Assembly (NCBI GenBank): GCA_030272155.1
Contig: CP126197.1
Location: 186,001 to 250,000 of the forward strand
Source: Tetradesmus obliquus
Lineage: Eukaryota; Chlorophyta; Chlorophyceae; Sphaeropleales; Scenedesmaceae
Length of the DNA stretch: 64,000 nucleotides
Direction of reading: 5' to 3'
The position numbers and the translations under genes were made by a program. Numbering within the stretch: position 1 is the stretch's first letter; the number at the start of each line of letters is the position of its first letter. Under the pieces are notes generated by a model that was not told the DNA's origin, did not search any database, and was given only the letters and a program-made list of their open reading frames with translations. Positions 32,991 through 45,642 of this stretch are shown here, piece by piece.

Positions 32991-35505
32991 GCAGGTTGCT
33001 GCTTCCAAGGGCAAGCTGATCAGCTATGCGCTGGACACCAAGGGCCCGGAGATACGCACAGCCATGCTTAAAGGGGGCAAGGACATCATGCTAGAGAAAG
33101 GTGAGCATTGTGCTTGTTTTTTGTGAGAGGATAGTTACATGTGGGTCCTGGCACCATCTCAGATGTTGTGAGCCACAACAGGGTGAACGCATGGTCTGGA
33201 ATCAGGGAATATCAGACAGTGAACATCACATAACAGGATGCATGTTGCAACACATCTATGCGCCGCCCCGTGCCCTGCATGACGCACACTGTGCAGCGCA
33301 CCATGCCCAATCCTTGACGGTGCGCCTGGTGGTTGGTGGTCACAGGGCCTGCTGTGCTCACCTCTCTTCCGCCTTGCCTCCCCCAGGCCAGCAGGTGGCG
33401 GTGGTGGCTGTGGGCCCCTTCTGCACTGCCTGCTTGCTACTCTCTGCCAACTGACTGCTTGCTGTGCTCAACTTTTGATGCATGCAGGCCAGGCGGTGGT
33501 GGTGGTGGCTGTGGGCCCCGAGGCCTACACCAGCTGGGAGGGCTACGTGGAGGAAGATACAGGCAGGGCAGTCATCGGGCTCAGCTACGACAAGCTGTGC
33601 CAGTTCTTGAAGCCGGGCAACACAATCCTGCTCTCAGACGGCACCATTACAATTGAGGTGGGTTGATGTTGTACATAACACATGTTATGTTGTATGTAAC
33701 ACAAAGTAGTAGTGCCAGGGCCTGTGCCAGTTCCTGAAGCCCGGCAACACCATCCTGGTGCAGGCGTTTTGGCAAAAATTAGTAGTGCCTTGGCTGTGCT
33801 GGATCTTGGCGCTGTTGTGGTTGTGAGGTGCTGTCAAACGGCACCGTCACCTCCCAGGTGGAGCAGTGAGGGAGCGACGTCAAGGGATGCCAGCAGTGAG
33901 GGAGCGGCGTCAAGGGATGCCAGCGTGTTTGCCCTGCTCTTGCGCCTGCTGCTGGCCTATGATATCCTGTCTGAGAACAGCATGGTTAGTGTACCAGGCT
34001 TGTTGCCGCAGAAACGTTAATAAAGGCAGCCACCACAGTACCTAGACCGCCTTGACAGCGCTGTTGCTGCTGCTGCTGCTGCTGCTACTGCTGTTGCTGC
34101 TGCCAACATGCAACACTGCAGGTCCAGGAGATCCTGGACGACAAGCGCCTGCTGGGTGTGTGCCTCAACAGCCACAAGCTGGGCCAGCGCAAGAACTGCA
34201 ACCTGCCAGGCGTGCTGGTTGACCTGCCGGTGCTGGGCCCTAAGGATGTGGAGGATGTGCAGGGCTTTGCTGCAAAGCACGGCATGGACTACATCTTTGC
34301 CAGCTTCGTGCAGAGCGCTGATGACGTGCGCTTCATACGCAAGGTGGGCGGGCCGCCGCTCCTGCTGCTGCTGCTGCTGCGCTGTGCACAGCTGACTAAG
34401 TGCACTCATCATCCATCCTTGCATGCAGCCTAGGGCTTAGTCCGCCCCATCTGCTGGTCCGTTGCCGCACACCGCTGTGTACCGCACGCCTTGCTGTCCT
34501 CGCCAGGTGCCGGCTGAGGCGGCCATGCTACACCAACAATTATTATTCCTGCATGCTGTTGGCACTTGCAGCGCTGGTGCTCGTGTGCTGGTTGCCTGCC
34601 GCGCCACACTGCATCATCACCTCCTCCCACCCCACCACACTGCATCATCACCTCCTCCCACCCCGCCAGGTGCGCGCCGCACATCCAGATCATCGCCAAT
34701 AGTAACCCTCCCTGCATGCTGTCGCATACCTCTGCACACCATACACACCTTGCTGTCCTCGCCAGGTGCTGGTGGACGCAGGCGCCCCCCACATCCAGGT
34801 TATCGCCAAGATCACCCGGTGCTGCACATCATCGCCTGCTGGCGAACACACAATTTTGCGCTCCACTGCATGCTGTGTGCAGGTGCTGGCAGAGGCTGGC
34901 GCGCCGCACATCCAGATCATCGCCAAGATTGAGAGCCAGGCCGGGCTGGCCAACTTTGACGACATACTGGCAGCGGTGGACGGAGTGATGGTGGCACGCG
35001 GGGACCTGGCCATGGTGAGTTTTAAGAGTGCTGTTATGTGGAGTCATCTACTAACAACACTGCATATGCATTGGCCATTTTGACGACATAATGGCGGCAG
35101 TGGACGGAGTGATGGTGGCGCGCGGCGACCTGGCCATGGTGAGCTGTCCGTAGGTTGTTGCCATGCCACCCAACACTGCTGTGATTGCGCCTTTGTTGCG
35201 GCTGGCGGTGTTGAGCTGCCTCCTTGTTGCTGTCGGGCTTGGCATGCCCTAAGCTGGGTGAGTGGCATCCCGTGGTGGATGGCGTGATGGTGGCACCAAG
35301 GGAACTGGCCATGGTGGGGGTGGCGCAGCGCTGCGCAGTGGCAGTTTTGAATGTGCTTCCTTGGTGAAGAAAATGTGCTGCTTTGTTAGCGCACCTTGAT
35401 CTGCCAGCCAGCCACTATCAAGCTGCCTTTTGGCCTCCCCATGTCGGGGAGGGCGCCAGGGCACACGACACATGTGCCGGCCGCGCTGATGCAGTGCTTC
35501 TTGTA

Positions 35506-35558
<53 letters not shown>

Positions 35559-35882
35559 GCCTGCTGCCCTGCAGGAGATCCCTCCTGAGAAGGTGGCACT
35601 GGCACAGAAGATGATCATCAACAAGTGCCAGGTGGGGTGCCCCCATCACTGCCAGCCTCATGTAACAGGGTAGGAGGGTGTGAGTGTGCTGGTGGTGAAA
35701 GAGTTCACCAACAATTGCTTAGGTCTGTCTGTGGTGTGGCCTTTAGGGTTTAGGATGTAGGGTTTCCTAAGACGCTCGTCAAAGGGGACGCTGTTGATAT
35801 GCAGCTGGCTAGTCACCAATGCATGCAACGGCCATGCCTTGCGCCACGGAAGCTCAGCCCCTGCTGCTGTCGGCCCACAACA

Positions 35883-35926
<44 letters not shown>

Positions 35927-37526
35927 GACCGCTGCCGCCGCTGCTGCTGCCGCCGCTGCTGCTGCTGTCAGGCTTTTGGCAAGCTGGTGATCTGCGCCAC
36001 GCAGATGATGGAGAGCATGATCGACAACCCCGTGCCCTCGCGCGCTGAGGTGACAGACGTGGCCAACGCAGTGTTTGACGGCACAGGTGCGCGGCCACAC
36101 ACTGCTGCATCACACCTGCATACCAGGCCTGTCCTTGTCTTTCCATTTTTTGCGCATGAGAGAGCATCGGTTAAAAAAAACGGGCTTGCCTGCTTCTGAT
36201 GCGTAGAAGGTGTGACTTGTGACACCTGCAGATTGGCAGCGCTGTCTGTTGGGCTGTAGTGACAGGCAACACTGCTTGTGCCAGCATGATGCAGGTTCCG
36301 TGTTGCACTTCTTCTGCATCTCTCTCTGTCCCTACACGCGACCACAAAGCAGGCACACAAAACAAAACACATCTGCTCCAGCATGCCTGTGTTATGCCTC
36401 ACATACGTCTGCACGCCCCCGCAGGCGCTGTGATGTTGAGTGGTGAGACTGCCAACGGCAAGCACCCCGCCCTGGTGGTGGCCACCATGATGCGTGTGAC
36501 GTGTTGTTCCCGATTGTGTTCCCAGCTACCTGCCGGCGCCCAACAACCTGCAAACAGCACATGAGCCAATTGCATGTGTGCTTTGCTTATGCCGTACATA
36601 TGGTTGCGCTCCCGCAGGCGCGGTGATGCTGAGTGGTGAGACCGCCAATGGCACTGCTGCACGGCGCCTGGCAAATGAACCGTTTGAACATTTGCATGCC
36701 CATGCTCCACGTATGTGTGCACTCTTGCAGGCGCGGTGATGCTGAGTGGTGAGACCGCCAACGGCAAGCACCCCGCGCTGGTGGTGGCCACCATGGGAGC
36801 GCTCACAGCCAATGCTGAGCTGGCGGTCGACTACAAGGAGCAGTACCACGCCATCCGGTGAGGCTGGCGCATGGTCTTTTAATGATTAGGTTGTAGCTTG
36901 TTGTGTGCTTGTGTCTGCCAATGCTGAGCTGGCAATCGACCACAAGGAACAGTACCATGCGATACGGTGAGCGCATTGAACACAGCAGCGGCAGTGCAGC
37001 CGGGGCTGCGTAGCAGGCCAGCAGTTGCGTGGCAATGATGTAGAAGCCTGTGCATGTGAATGGACATGCCTGAGTGCTGCATGGCCTGATTACCAGATTG
37101 CGGTGTGCACATGCAACTGCGTCGTGTCCTAGCTGTAGTGTCCCGTGCGCTGCCGCCACCATGGTGCAGCAAAACGGGGATGCATCTCACACCATCCAGC
37201 TTCCACTGGTGGGTGCTTTCCAACTACAGCATCATTCAAACTGCGTGTTTGTATGCGGCTGTGTGTCCACCTTTGTGCATTACTGATCACGCTGCTGCTG
37301 CCGCCGTTCCAACCCTTCAGCGCCAACAACACGGGCATGGAGCCCATCAGCAGCGCGGAGTCGCCATCCGCCCATTTCTGCTCACTGATATTCACACTGC
37401 TGCTGCTGCTGCTGCTGCTGCCTGTTGCACCGCGCAGCGCCAACAACGCTGGCATGGAGCCAATCAGCAGCATGGAGTCATGCAGCTGCCCACCTCTGTA
37501 CACTGTTGTTTACGCTGCTGCTGCTG

Positions 37527-37570
<44 letters not shown>

Positions 37571-39022
37571 TGTTTCACCCTGCAGCGCCAACAACGCTGG
37601 CATGGAGCCCATCAGCAGCGCTGAGTCGCTGTGTGCGGGCGTGTGCCAGCAGGCGCTGGGCTTCTGCAGCGACAAGGACGGCGACGGCGTCATAGAGCTG
37701 GGCGAGGGCTGCCTCATCGTGAGCAGGGTTTAGGCTAGTTGTTTTGTGTTTGCTCGGGGTTTTGGTGTGGGCCTGGATGTTAAGGTTCTGCAGCGACAAG
37801 GACGGAGACGGCTTCATTGAGCTGGGCGAGGGCTGCCTCATTGTGGGCGTGGTTTGGTAATGACACGTTCAACATGGTTCAATAAAGTCTGGGCTCTGTG
37901 GGGTTCTAGGACGCTGCTGCAAGGTGATATGTGACACATGCATCTTCAGACTAGATAGCAGCACAACCAGCAAGCGTCTTCACCGAGACCACTAGCCTCT
38001 GAGGACAATGATGGTCCAGGAGGTTTGCAATAGTTTCCTCTACCATGTCTGCACCTTCAATCCCTTGCTTCCTGTTCACCTGCCACATGTGTATATAATT
38101 GTGTGCCGCAGGTGGTGCTGAGTGGGGGCGGTGTGGCTGCACGACTGATCAGCAAGTACCGCCCGCCCTGCCCCATCCTGGTGGTCAGCGACAGCGAGGT
38201 CGTGCTGCGGGGGCTGGCGGGGTACTACGGCATCGTGCCCTGCAAGGTGGGAGGGTTTATAGATGTGAGGTTTTTGTGGAACAATGGCAGGGTGTAGCAT
38301 CACCCCTGCAGCTTGTGCTGCGGGGGCTGGCGGGATACTACGGCATCGTGCCCTGCAAGGTGGGAGGGTTTAGAGGTTTTGAGGTTATGGTCACAGCCTG
38401 ACGGGCTGGGGATTTAGTTCAAAAGGCCTTTGATCCAAGCCTGCGGCTTGTGCAGCTTTCCAGCATTGTGCCCTGCAAGGTGGGGAACTAGCGCTCGATC
38501 CCAATGGGTTTGATTTTGAACGGACTGGTGCCGAACCCTGCAGCATGTGCACCTTTGTGCAGGCGCTGCCTGCTCTTTATTGAGGGTGATATCATTGAGC
38601 GTGACATCATCGATTATTTTGTCAAGCCATTGCAATAGCACCATGGGCCATGTGTCCCACTGGAGCGGCAATTTGTGAGCGCGACAAATATATCCAGCTA
38701 CTAGCTGGCAGCACTGCTCTGCGTACGTTTTGCAGCCCTGTGCTCAGCCGCAGCCTACCAAGCTGCGGTGGACTCGCTGCCGGCTGAGCCGGATGCTGCG
38801 GTGCACAAATGCTGCGGTGCACAGATGCTGACATGCGTGCCATGCTGCTGCAATGCTGACATGCCTGCCATGCTGATGCGGTGTTGACAGATGCCTGATG
38901 CTGACAGATACTGCCATGCCTGCCACACTGACACTGCAGGTGGAGTCACTGTCGGCCGACCCGGATGCTGCCGTGCACATCGGTGTGCGACACGCAATGG
39001 AGGAGGTGAGACGCTGCGTTGG

Positions 39023-39054
<32 letters not shown>

Positions 39055-40425
39055 CTGCTGCTGCACAATGTGCTGCAGCCGTTTGTTGGCCAGGTAGTGG
39101 ATAGATTGGCGTAATGAAGCACTGCCGCACAGTCTGCAGATAATGAGGAGGTGAGGTGCTGCTGCTGCACAATGTTCACAATGGCATGCAGCTGGGTGTT
39201 GATGTGGCTCTAGATAGATTGGCGTGAAGAAACAGTGCTGCACAGTCTGCAGGCAATGGAGGAGGTGAGGCGCTGCGGTGCTGCTGCTGCTGCTGCTGCT
39301 GCATGTTGTCACAACCTGCAACTGGTCATTGACAAGGCAGCAGGAGGCAGGCCTGCAGTGGTAGATACAGCACTGAACACAATACGGCGTCTTTGAGCGC
39401 GCAGCCTGCTTCAGCCACCTCTCTGTGCATTGCATCCACACAAAGACGGCCTGCTGCTGCTGCTGCCGTATGTCACAACAGGGCCTGCTGCATGATGGCA
39501 TGAAGGTGCTGCAGGTGACAGGGCCGGCCGGCTGCGCTGACGCCAACCCCATCGTCACCACGGAGAACCTGGGTGAGGCGGCGCTGGTGTGATAAGAACA
39601 GAAAGTAATGATGAGTCTTTAGGCTGAAGCTAAGGCAATGGCTTGCAGCCTGCAATACTACTTCTTCATCATCGTGGTTGCCAAGGGCTGGCTGCCCAGA
39701 GCGTCACACTGCCGTTGCTGCTGCCACTGCCGCCACTGCTGCTGCTGCTGTTGCTGCCTGCCGCTGCAGCCGTGGCTGCCAACAACTTCATCCAGAAGCG
39801 CAAGGCATCCTCTTTTTATCACCCAACAGGCGCTTGGAGTGCAGCAAGTTGAAGATATCTTTCAAAATCAACTCTTTCAACCGTCCGAACAGCTATCAGC
39901 TCAACATCTGCTCCCGCTGCTGCTGCTGCTGCTGCTGCTGCTGCCTGTTCCCTGCAGGCCTGGGTGCCAACAGCTTTATTCAGAAGCGTGAGGCGCCGCG
40001 CTACCGCTCGGCATTCGCTGGCAGCATCACTCCCTGGCGTCTCAACGTGAAGCTCAACAAGGAGGTGATGGGCCACAGCACACCCGCAGCATACAGGTGA
40101 GAGGGCCCCGCAGGAAGCTGCAAGCAGCCAATCAGGTGCTTGTTGCCACCAAGCAATGCTTGCCGTCTGCACATATACTCGGCACTTGCCTTGATGTAAG
40201 TCAGGGCTGTCAAACAACAAGGAAGTGATGGGCCACTCAACACCAGCAGCATACAGGTGAGAGGGCCCCACAGCTCCCAGCACTGCATGAGAGGCTGGCT
40301 GTGGGCGTAGAGGGTCGGGCGCTGAGAGCTGCGTGCCACTGGCAGCTAGCAAGCAACACGCACGACTCTGGGCCTCTGCTGCTGCTGCTGCCATCGCCTT
40401 CACTGCTGCTTCTGCCACTGCCTTC

Positions 40426-40457
<32 letters not shown>

Positions 40458-40547
40458 ACACCAAGCAGGGGTGCCAAGATCATTGCCACGCTGGGCCCCG
40501 CCACCTGGACCCCCAAGGGCATGGCATTGCCCTGACTGCCGCCGTCT

Positions 40548-40581
<34 letters not shown>

Positions 40582-43500
40582 TGCTGCTGCTGCACAAACA
40601 AGCAGGGGTGCCAAGATCATCGCCACGCTGGGCCCCGCCACCTGGACCCCCGAGGGCATGGCTCGGCTGCTGGCTGCTGATGTTGATGTGGTGCGATTCA
40701 ACGTGAAGCACCAAACCCCGGCTGAGAACCAGCTGCTGCTGGACATGTGGCGGGCGGTGGCGGGCCAGGAGTGGGCCCAGCAGCAGCAGCGGCTGGGGCT
40801 GGCTGGGCTGGTGGCGGCTGACCCGAGCCCTGTCGGCATCATGGTGGGCGGGAAGGCGAACACCTTTCTTTAGATATTTTCTTGGCATTCTTAAGCGGGT
40901 GTGTTTGCTGTATGGCTTTAGGCCAGAAGCTCTGTCGGCATCATGGCGGGCGGGGCGCCTGTCTTTTTTTCCTGTTTTGCTCAGCGATTTTAAGCACGTG
41001 TGTTGTGCCTGTGGGCTAGGAGCCCTGTGGGTATCATGGTGGGTTGTGGGACTTGCACATTTTTGGTTTGCTCTTCTTGGTGATGTTAAACACAAACGCT
41101 GGCTGTATGGTTCTGGGCTGGAGTCCTGTCTTCTGCAGCATAGCGGGTGGCAAAATTGGTGTGCTTGGCCCCAGTCTTCTGGTGTCTGCTGTTTATTTAT
41201 GTGGCTTGTGCGTGCGCTGCTGCTGCTGCTACTGCTGCGTGCAGCATGTGCGTCATTATTCACCATAGGCTCATGCTGCGATGCATCGAAAGGCTGCACC
41301 TGACTGTGAAGCTTACGCATCCGGAACTGCAACACATCTGCAGGTCGGCATCCGCGGCCGCGAGGTGCGCAATGCTTGCACCATTACCGCAATGTGAAGC
41401 TGACGCATCCGCATTCCTCCCTGGCTTGCACCCGCAACATGTTTTTGCAGGTCAGCATCCGCGGCCACGAGGTGCGCAGTGCGCGGCTGGCGCTGACTGT
41501 GATCCTTCTGCATCCACATGTCACCCTGCCTTACAACCGCAACATCTTTCCACTCTCTACCCCCTTGCAGGTCAGCATCCGCGGGCACTAGGTGCGCAGT
41601 GCGCGGCTGGCGCTGACTGTGAATCTGCTGCATCCGCATATCACCCTGCCTTACAACCACAGTATCTTCCCACTCTCTAACACCGTTGCAGGTCAGCATC
41701 CGCGGGCACGAGGTGCGCATTGCGCGGCTGGCGCTGTGCCATATCTTGGCTGTTAACCGTCCCTTACGACTGCCTTCCTCCTGTTTTTGCAACCAACTGA
41801 TATCCCTGCAGGTCAGCATCCGCGGCCACGAGGTGCGCAGTGCGCGGCTGGCGCTGGGGCAGGCCGTGGCAGTGGCCCCCGGGGAGACGGTCGAGTTTGA
41901 GGGCGTGGGGGAGGACTACATCCGCTGGACGGGCGGGCGGCTGGGGCCGGGCTTTGTGAAGGTCGGGCTGAGCCTGCGCAACGTGGGGCTGGCTGCCAAG
42001 CCAGGTGAGCGGCTTTTGTTTGTTATTTGGTTTCGTGACCCTTGGATCTGGCCAACTGATGCTGTCTTGTGAAAGCATATGCCTAGGATCAGTAAAGCAG
42101 GTTCGACCTGCGCCGTGCGGACTTTTCACAATGCTGAGGTGGCGTGCATGCATGCCCACCTGTCAAAGACGGCTTTGTAGTTTTTCCTAAGGTTTGCACT
42201 TGGGGTTTGTGAAGGTCGGCTCAGCCTGCGCAACGTGGGGCTGGCCGCCAAGCCGGGTGAGCAGCTGCTGCTGTGGCTTTGTGCAGTGCTAGATTATGTT
42301 GGACTACAAGGGTGCCTGCCAGGGCAACGTGGGCCTGGCGGCCAAGCCCGGGTGAGCGGCTGTTTGTTTGCTTATGGGATGGTTTCTTGGCGGCTGGCTG
42401 CTGGCCAACGTATGCTGTCTTGGGACATCATCCAGGTGGATGACGGCGACCTCAAGGTGCAAGTGACAGAGGTGACGGGCCCACCTTTCACCATGTTCCA
42501 ACATTAACTTGTAACACACCTGTCACTTGCATGCAGGCGACATCATCCAGGTGGATGACGGCGACCTCAAGGTACAAGTGACAGAAGTGACGGGGCCCAC
42601 CTTTCACCAGGTTCAAACATTAACGTGTAACACACCTGTTACTTGCACGCAGGCGACATCATCCAGGTGGATGACGGCGACCTCAAGGTGCAAGTGACTG
42701 AGGTGACGGGCCCCACCAGCGTGCGCGGCACCGCCCTCAATGCACACACGCTGCGCGAGATGGCGCTGGTGCACGTCAAAGGCGCCTTCAGGCATGAAGA
42801 GGCTGTACTGTCAGCAAGGGACAGGGTGGACATCCGGTTTGCGGCGCAGAACCAGGTCACGTTTGTGAGCGTGCCGTTCGTGCGCAGCGCTGCAGACGTG
42901 CTGGCGGTGAGTTGGCACTGCTGCTGCTGCTGCTGCTGCTGCTGCTTCCTTTCACGGGGGTGAGGTGTTGCGGGATGTCTCTGCATGTGCCCAGCTGTAT
43001 GTGTTCCTGCACCAGGCCCTGAGGGGGCAGGGCCGCATGGCAGTTATTGTGCTGATGGCAGCTTGTCTGGCCTGCAGGTGTGCCAGCACACCTCGCGACA
43101 CCTCGCTGCAGCCTGTGAACTGTCTTTTTCTGACCGTAAGAGAGGTCATCTTTTGATGTATGGTGCTGCGCCGCTGGGCCTTTAGTCTAGCAGGTGCGGC
43201 CGCTGCTTGAATGAGGCGGGCGACCAGGGTTGAAGGTGGTGGCACACACAGTGATTCACAAAAGTTTTCTGCATGCTGTGATACGTTCTGCTCCTGTGCA
43301 GGTGCGGCAGCTGCTGGACGAGGAGGGCGGCCCTGGCGTGAAGGTGGTGGCGCAGATCGACACGGGCGCAGCCATCCGCGCCTACGACGACATTTTGAAA
43401 GTGGCTGATGCTATCATGATCAGCCGCACCAACCTGGGCATGGTCATACGGCCAGAAAAGGTGAGTGCGGGGGCAGATATAGTATAATCTAGAGGTTTCA

Positions 43501-45600
43501 GACCGCTTCATGCCGTCCACAGCCAGCAAGCAGCATCGTATGATCAGCATGGCCAACCTTGGTATGGTCTTCTGGCCAGAACGGGCAAGTGGGGGTGGTG
43601 CTGCAGTGCACATCCATGTTCACATCCGCAGCCGGCAAAACAACGACAGCACAGTGCTGCAAAGTGCTGCCCATATATGCTGCCCGTTGCGCTCCCCGGT
43701 GCCGCCTGCCTAGATGTGGCTGGCGCAGAAGCGGCATCAACTCAACACGCCGCCCGCCTGCACCATTCCCGGCGCTGCACTGCGCTGCACTGCACTTTCA
43801 CCAACTGACAGGTGCCGCTGGCTCAGAAGTGGCTGGTGCAGAAGGCGCGCCTCGCAGCCCGCCCCGTGATGGTGGCCGGGCAGCTCATGGAGGGCATGGC
43901 GGCTGCACAATGCACTGAACTGCACTGCACTACGCGGCACTGCATTTCACAAACTTTCCAGGTGCCGCTGGCTCAGAAGTGGCTGCTGAAAAGGGTGGCC
44001 CTCAACAACCTGTCCCTTGTTTCATGTTTCATTGCAGGTGCCACTGGCTCAGAAGTGGCTGGTGCAGAAGGCACGGCTGGCGGCCCGCCCCGTGATGGTG
44101 GCAGGGCAGCTCATGGAGGGCATGGCGGCCGCCCCGCGGCCCAGCAGGCCGGAGATCACGGATGTTGTGAATGCGGTGTACGATGGCGCGGACGCAGTAG
44201 TGCTCATGCAGGTGGGACACAACGCGTGTTTACTAGGGTTGTTGTTGACCGGCTTCAGCCGGTGGTGGCTTGGGCAGATGGGCGAGCAATGCTAGCCGCT
44301 GCGGCTGTTGCATTCTCCGGCTCGTTTCTGAAGTGGTACTGTCATGGAGGGCATGGCGGCTGCCCCCGCGGCCCAGCAGGCCGGAGATCACCGACGTGGT
44401 GAATGCGGTGTATGATGGAGCAGATGCGGTGGTGCTCATGCAGGTGCGGCGGTGGTGTTGGTGTGATGCAACTCTGAAATAGTTGTGGTAGTGTGCGGCC
44501 CAGCAGGCCGGAGATTACTGGTGTGGTGAATGCGGTGTACGACGGTGCAGATGCGGTGGTGCTGATGCAGGTGCGGCATTGGGGTTGATGTGCTTGCAAT
44601 GTTTTGAGGTGTTTGACTTGTTTTGGCTAGCACGCTGGAGATCAGCGACGTCGTCCACATGATGTGCATGGACTTGGTGTTGCTGATGCGGGCGATTTCA
44701 CAGGGAAATAGACTTTCCTGAGCTGCTGCCAGGGCTGACTTGAAGTGCTTGGGCGTGTGCTACATGAGCAGCTGCAAGCACTGCACGCTGCACATGCAAC
44801 CTGGGACGTTGCACTTGCATTTGAAATTATGCAAACTGACCTTCAATTGTGGTGTGTCTTGTCCCTGGCTGCAGGAGACGTCGTGCGGGCAGTTTGCGGG
44901 CGAGTGCGTGGCCACCACGGCGCGCATCATGGCGGACGCTGAGGGCAGCCTGGACCACGACGGCAACTACAGCCACATGCGCAACTTCACGCCCAAGCCG
45001 CTGCCCACCATCGAGGTACAGTGAGGCCGGAGCTGCTTGATCATTACAGTTGTGTTACAGTTGTGTTACACTTGTGTTCGGGGTGTGAACTTTGATGAAC
45101 CATGCGGGCAACTACAGCCACATGCGCAACTTCACTCCCAAGCCGCTGCCCACCATCAAGGTGAGCTGCATGAGCTGCTTTGTGCATCTGCTTCGTAGGG
45201 TGCATCTGCTTTGTGCATTTGCTTTGTGCATTTGCTTTGTGCATCTGCTTTGTGCATCTGCTTTGTAGGGCCCACGCTAGCATGCCAACCTCCATGCTGC
45301 TGCTACCACAGAAGGTGTCGTGTATGCCTGTGCCTACGCCTGCACCGCTCTGCTTCAAGACACCGACATATGCGGTGCTTCACCCTGCAGGCTGCAGCCA
45401 GCTCAGCGGCCGAGTCTGTCATCAACCGCCAGGGCTGCCTGCTGGCCCCTCGCCCCTCTGCAGCACAATGAAGCTGTACTCTTTTGTCACTTGGACGACT
45501 GCTGCCTCCACAACATTTTCCTGCAGGCTGCCGCCAGCTCGGCTGTTGAGTCTGTCATCAACTGCCGAGCTGCAAACCTTCTCTGTGGGTCACTTCACCT

Positions 45601-45642
<42 letters not shown>

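Larger units (their letters stand above)
32618..39572 (+). other. Giant PK: unit 1, catalytic motifs intact, EF-hand-like insert
   Basis: Exons 32618-32785, 32995-33100, 33488-33657, 34122-34343, 34883-35014, 35575-35631, 35972-36086, 36731-36857, 37586-37718, 38112-38246, 38940-39005 and 39482-39572. The A/B domains carry [54 protein letters not shown] and CATQMMESM, so phosphate-, ADP- and metal-binding residues look complete. The C domain contains [14 protein letters not shown]. Exon 12 (37586-37718) inserts a 12-residue EF-hand loop, [12 protein letters not shown], between the first C-domain helix and the LIVVLSGGG strand, a place where other pyruvate kinases have only a short turn. Confidence 0.85.

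Noticed and set aside
39770-39852. Extra exon [12 protein letters not shown] before unit 2
   Set aside because: It duplicates the start of the exon at 39958, has no usable donor and runs to a stop; treated as an edge copy.
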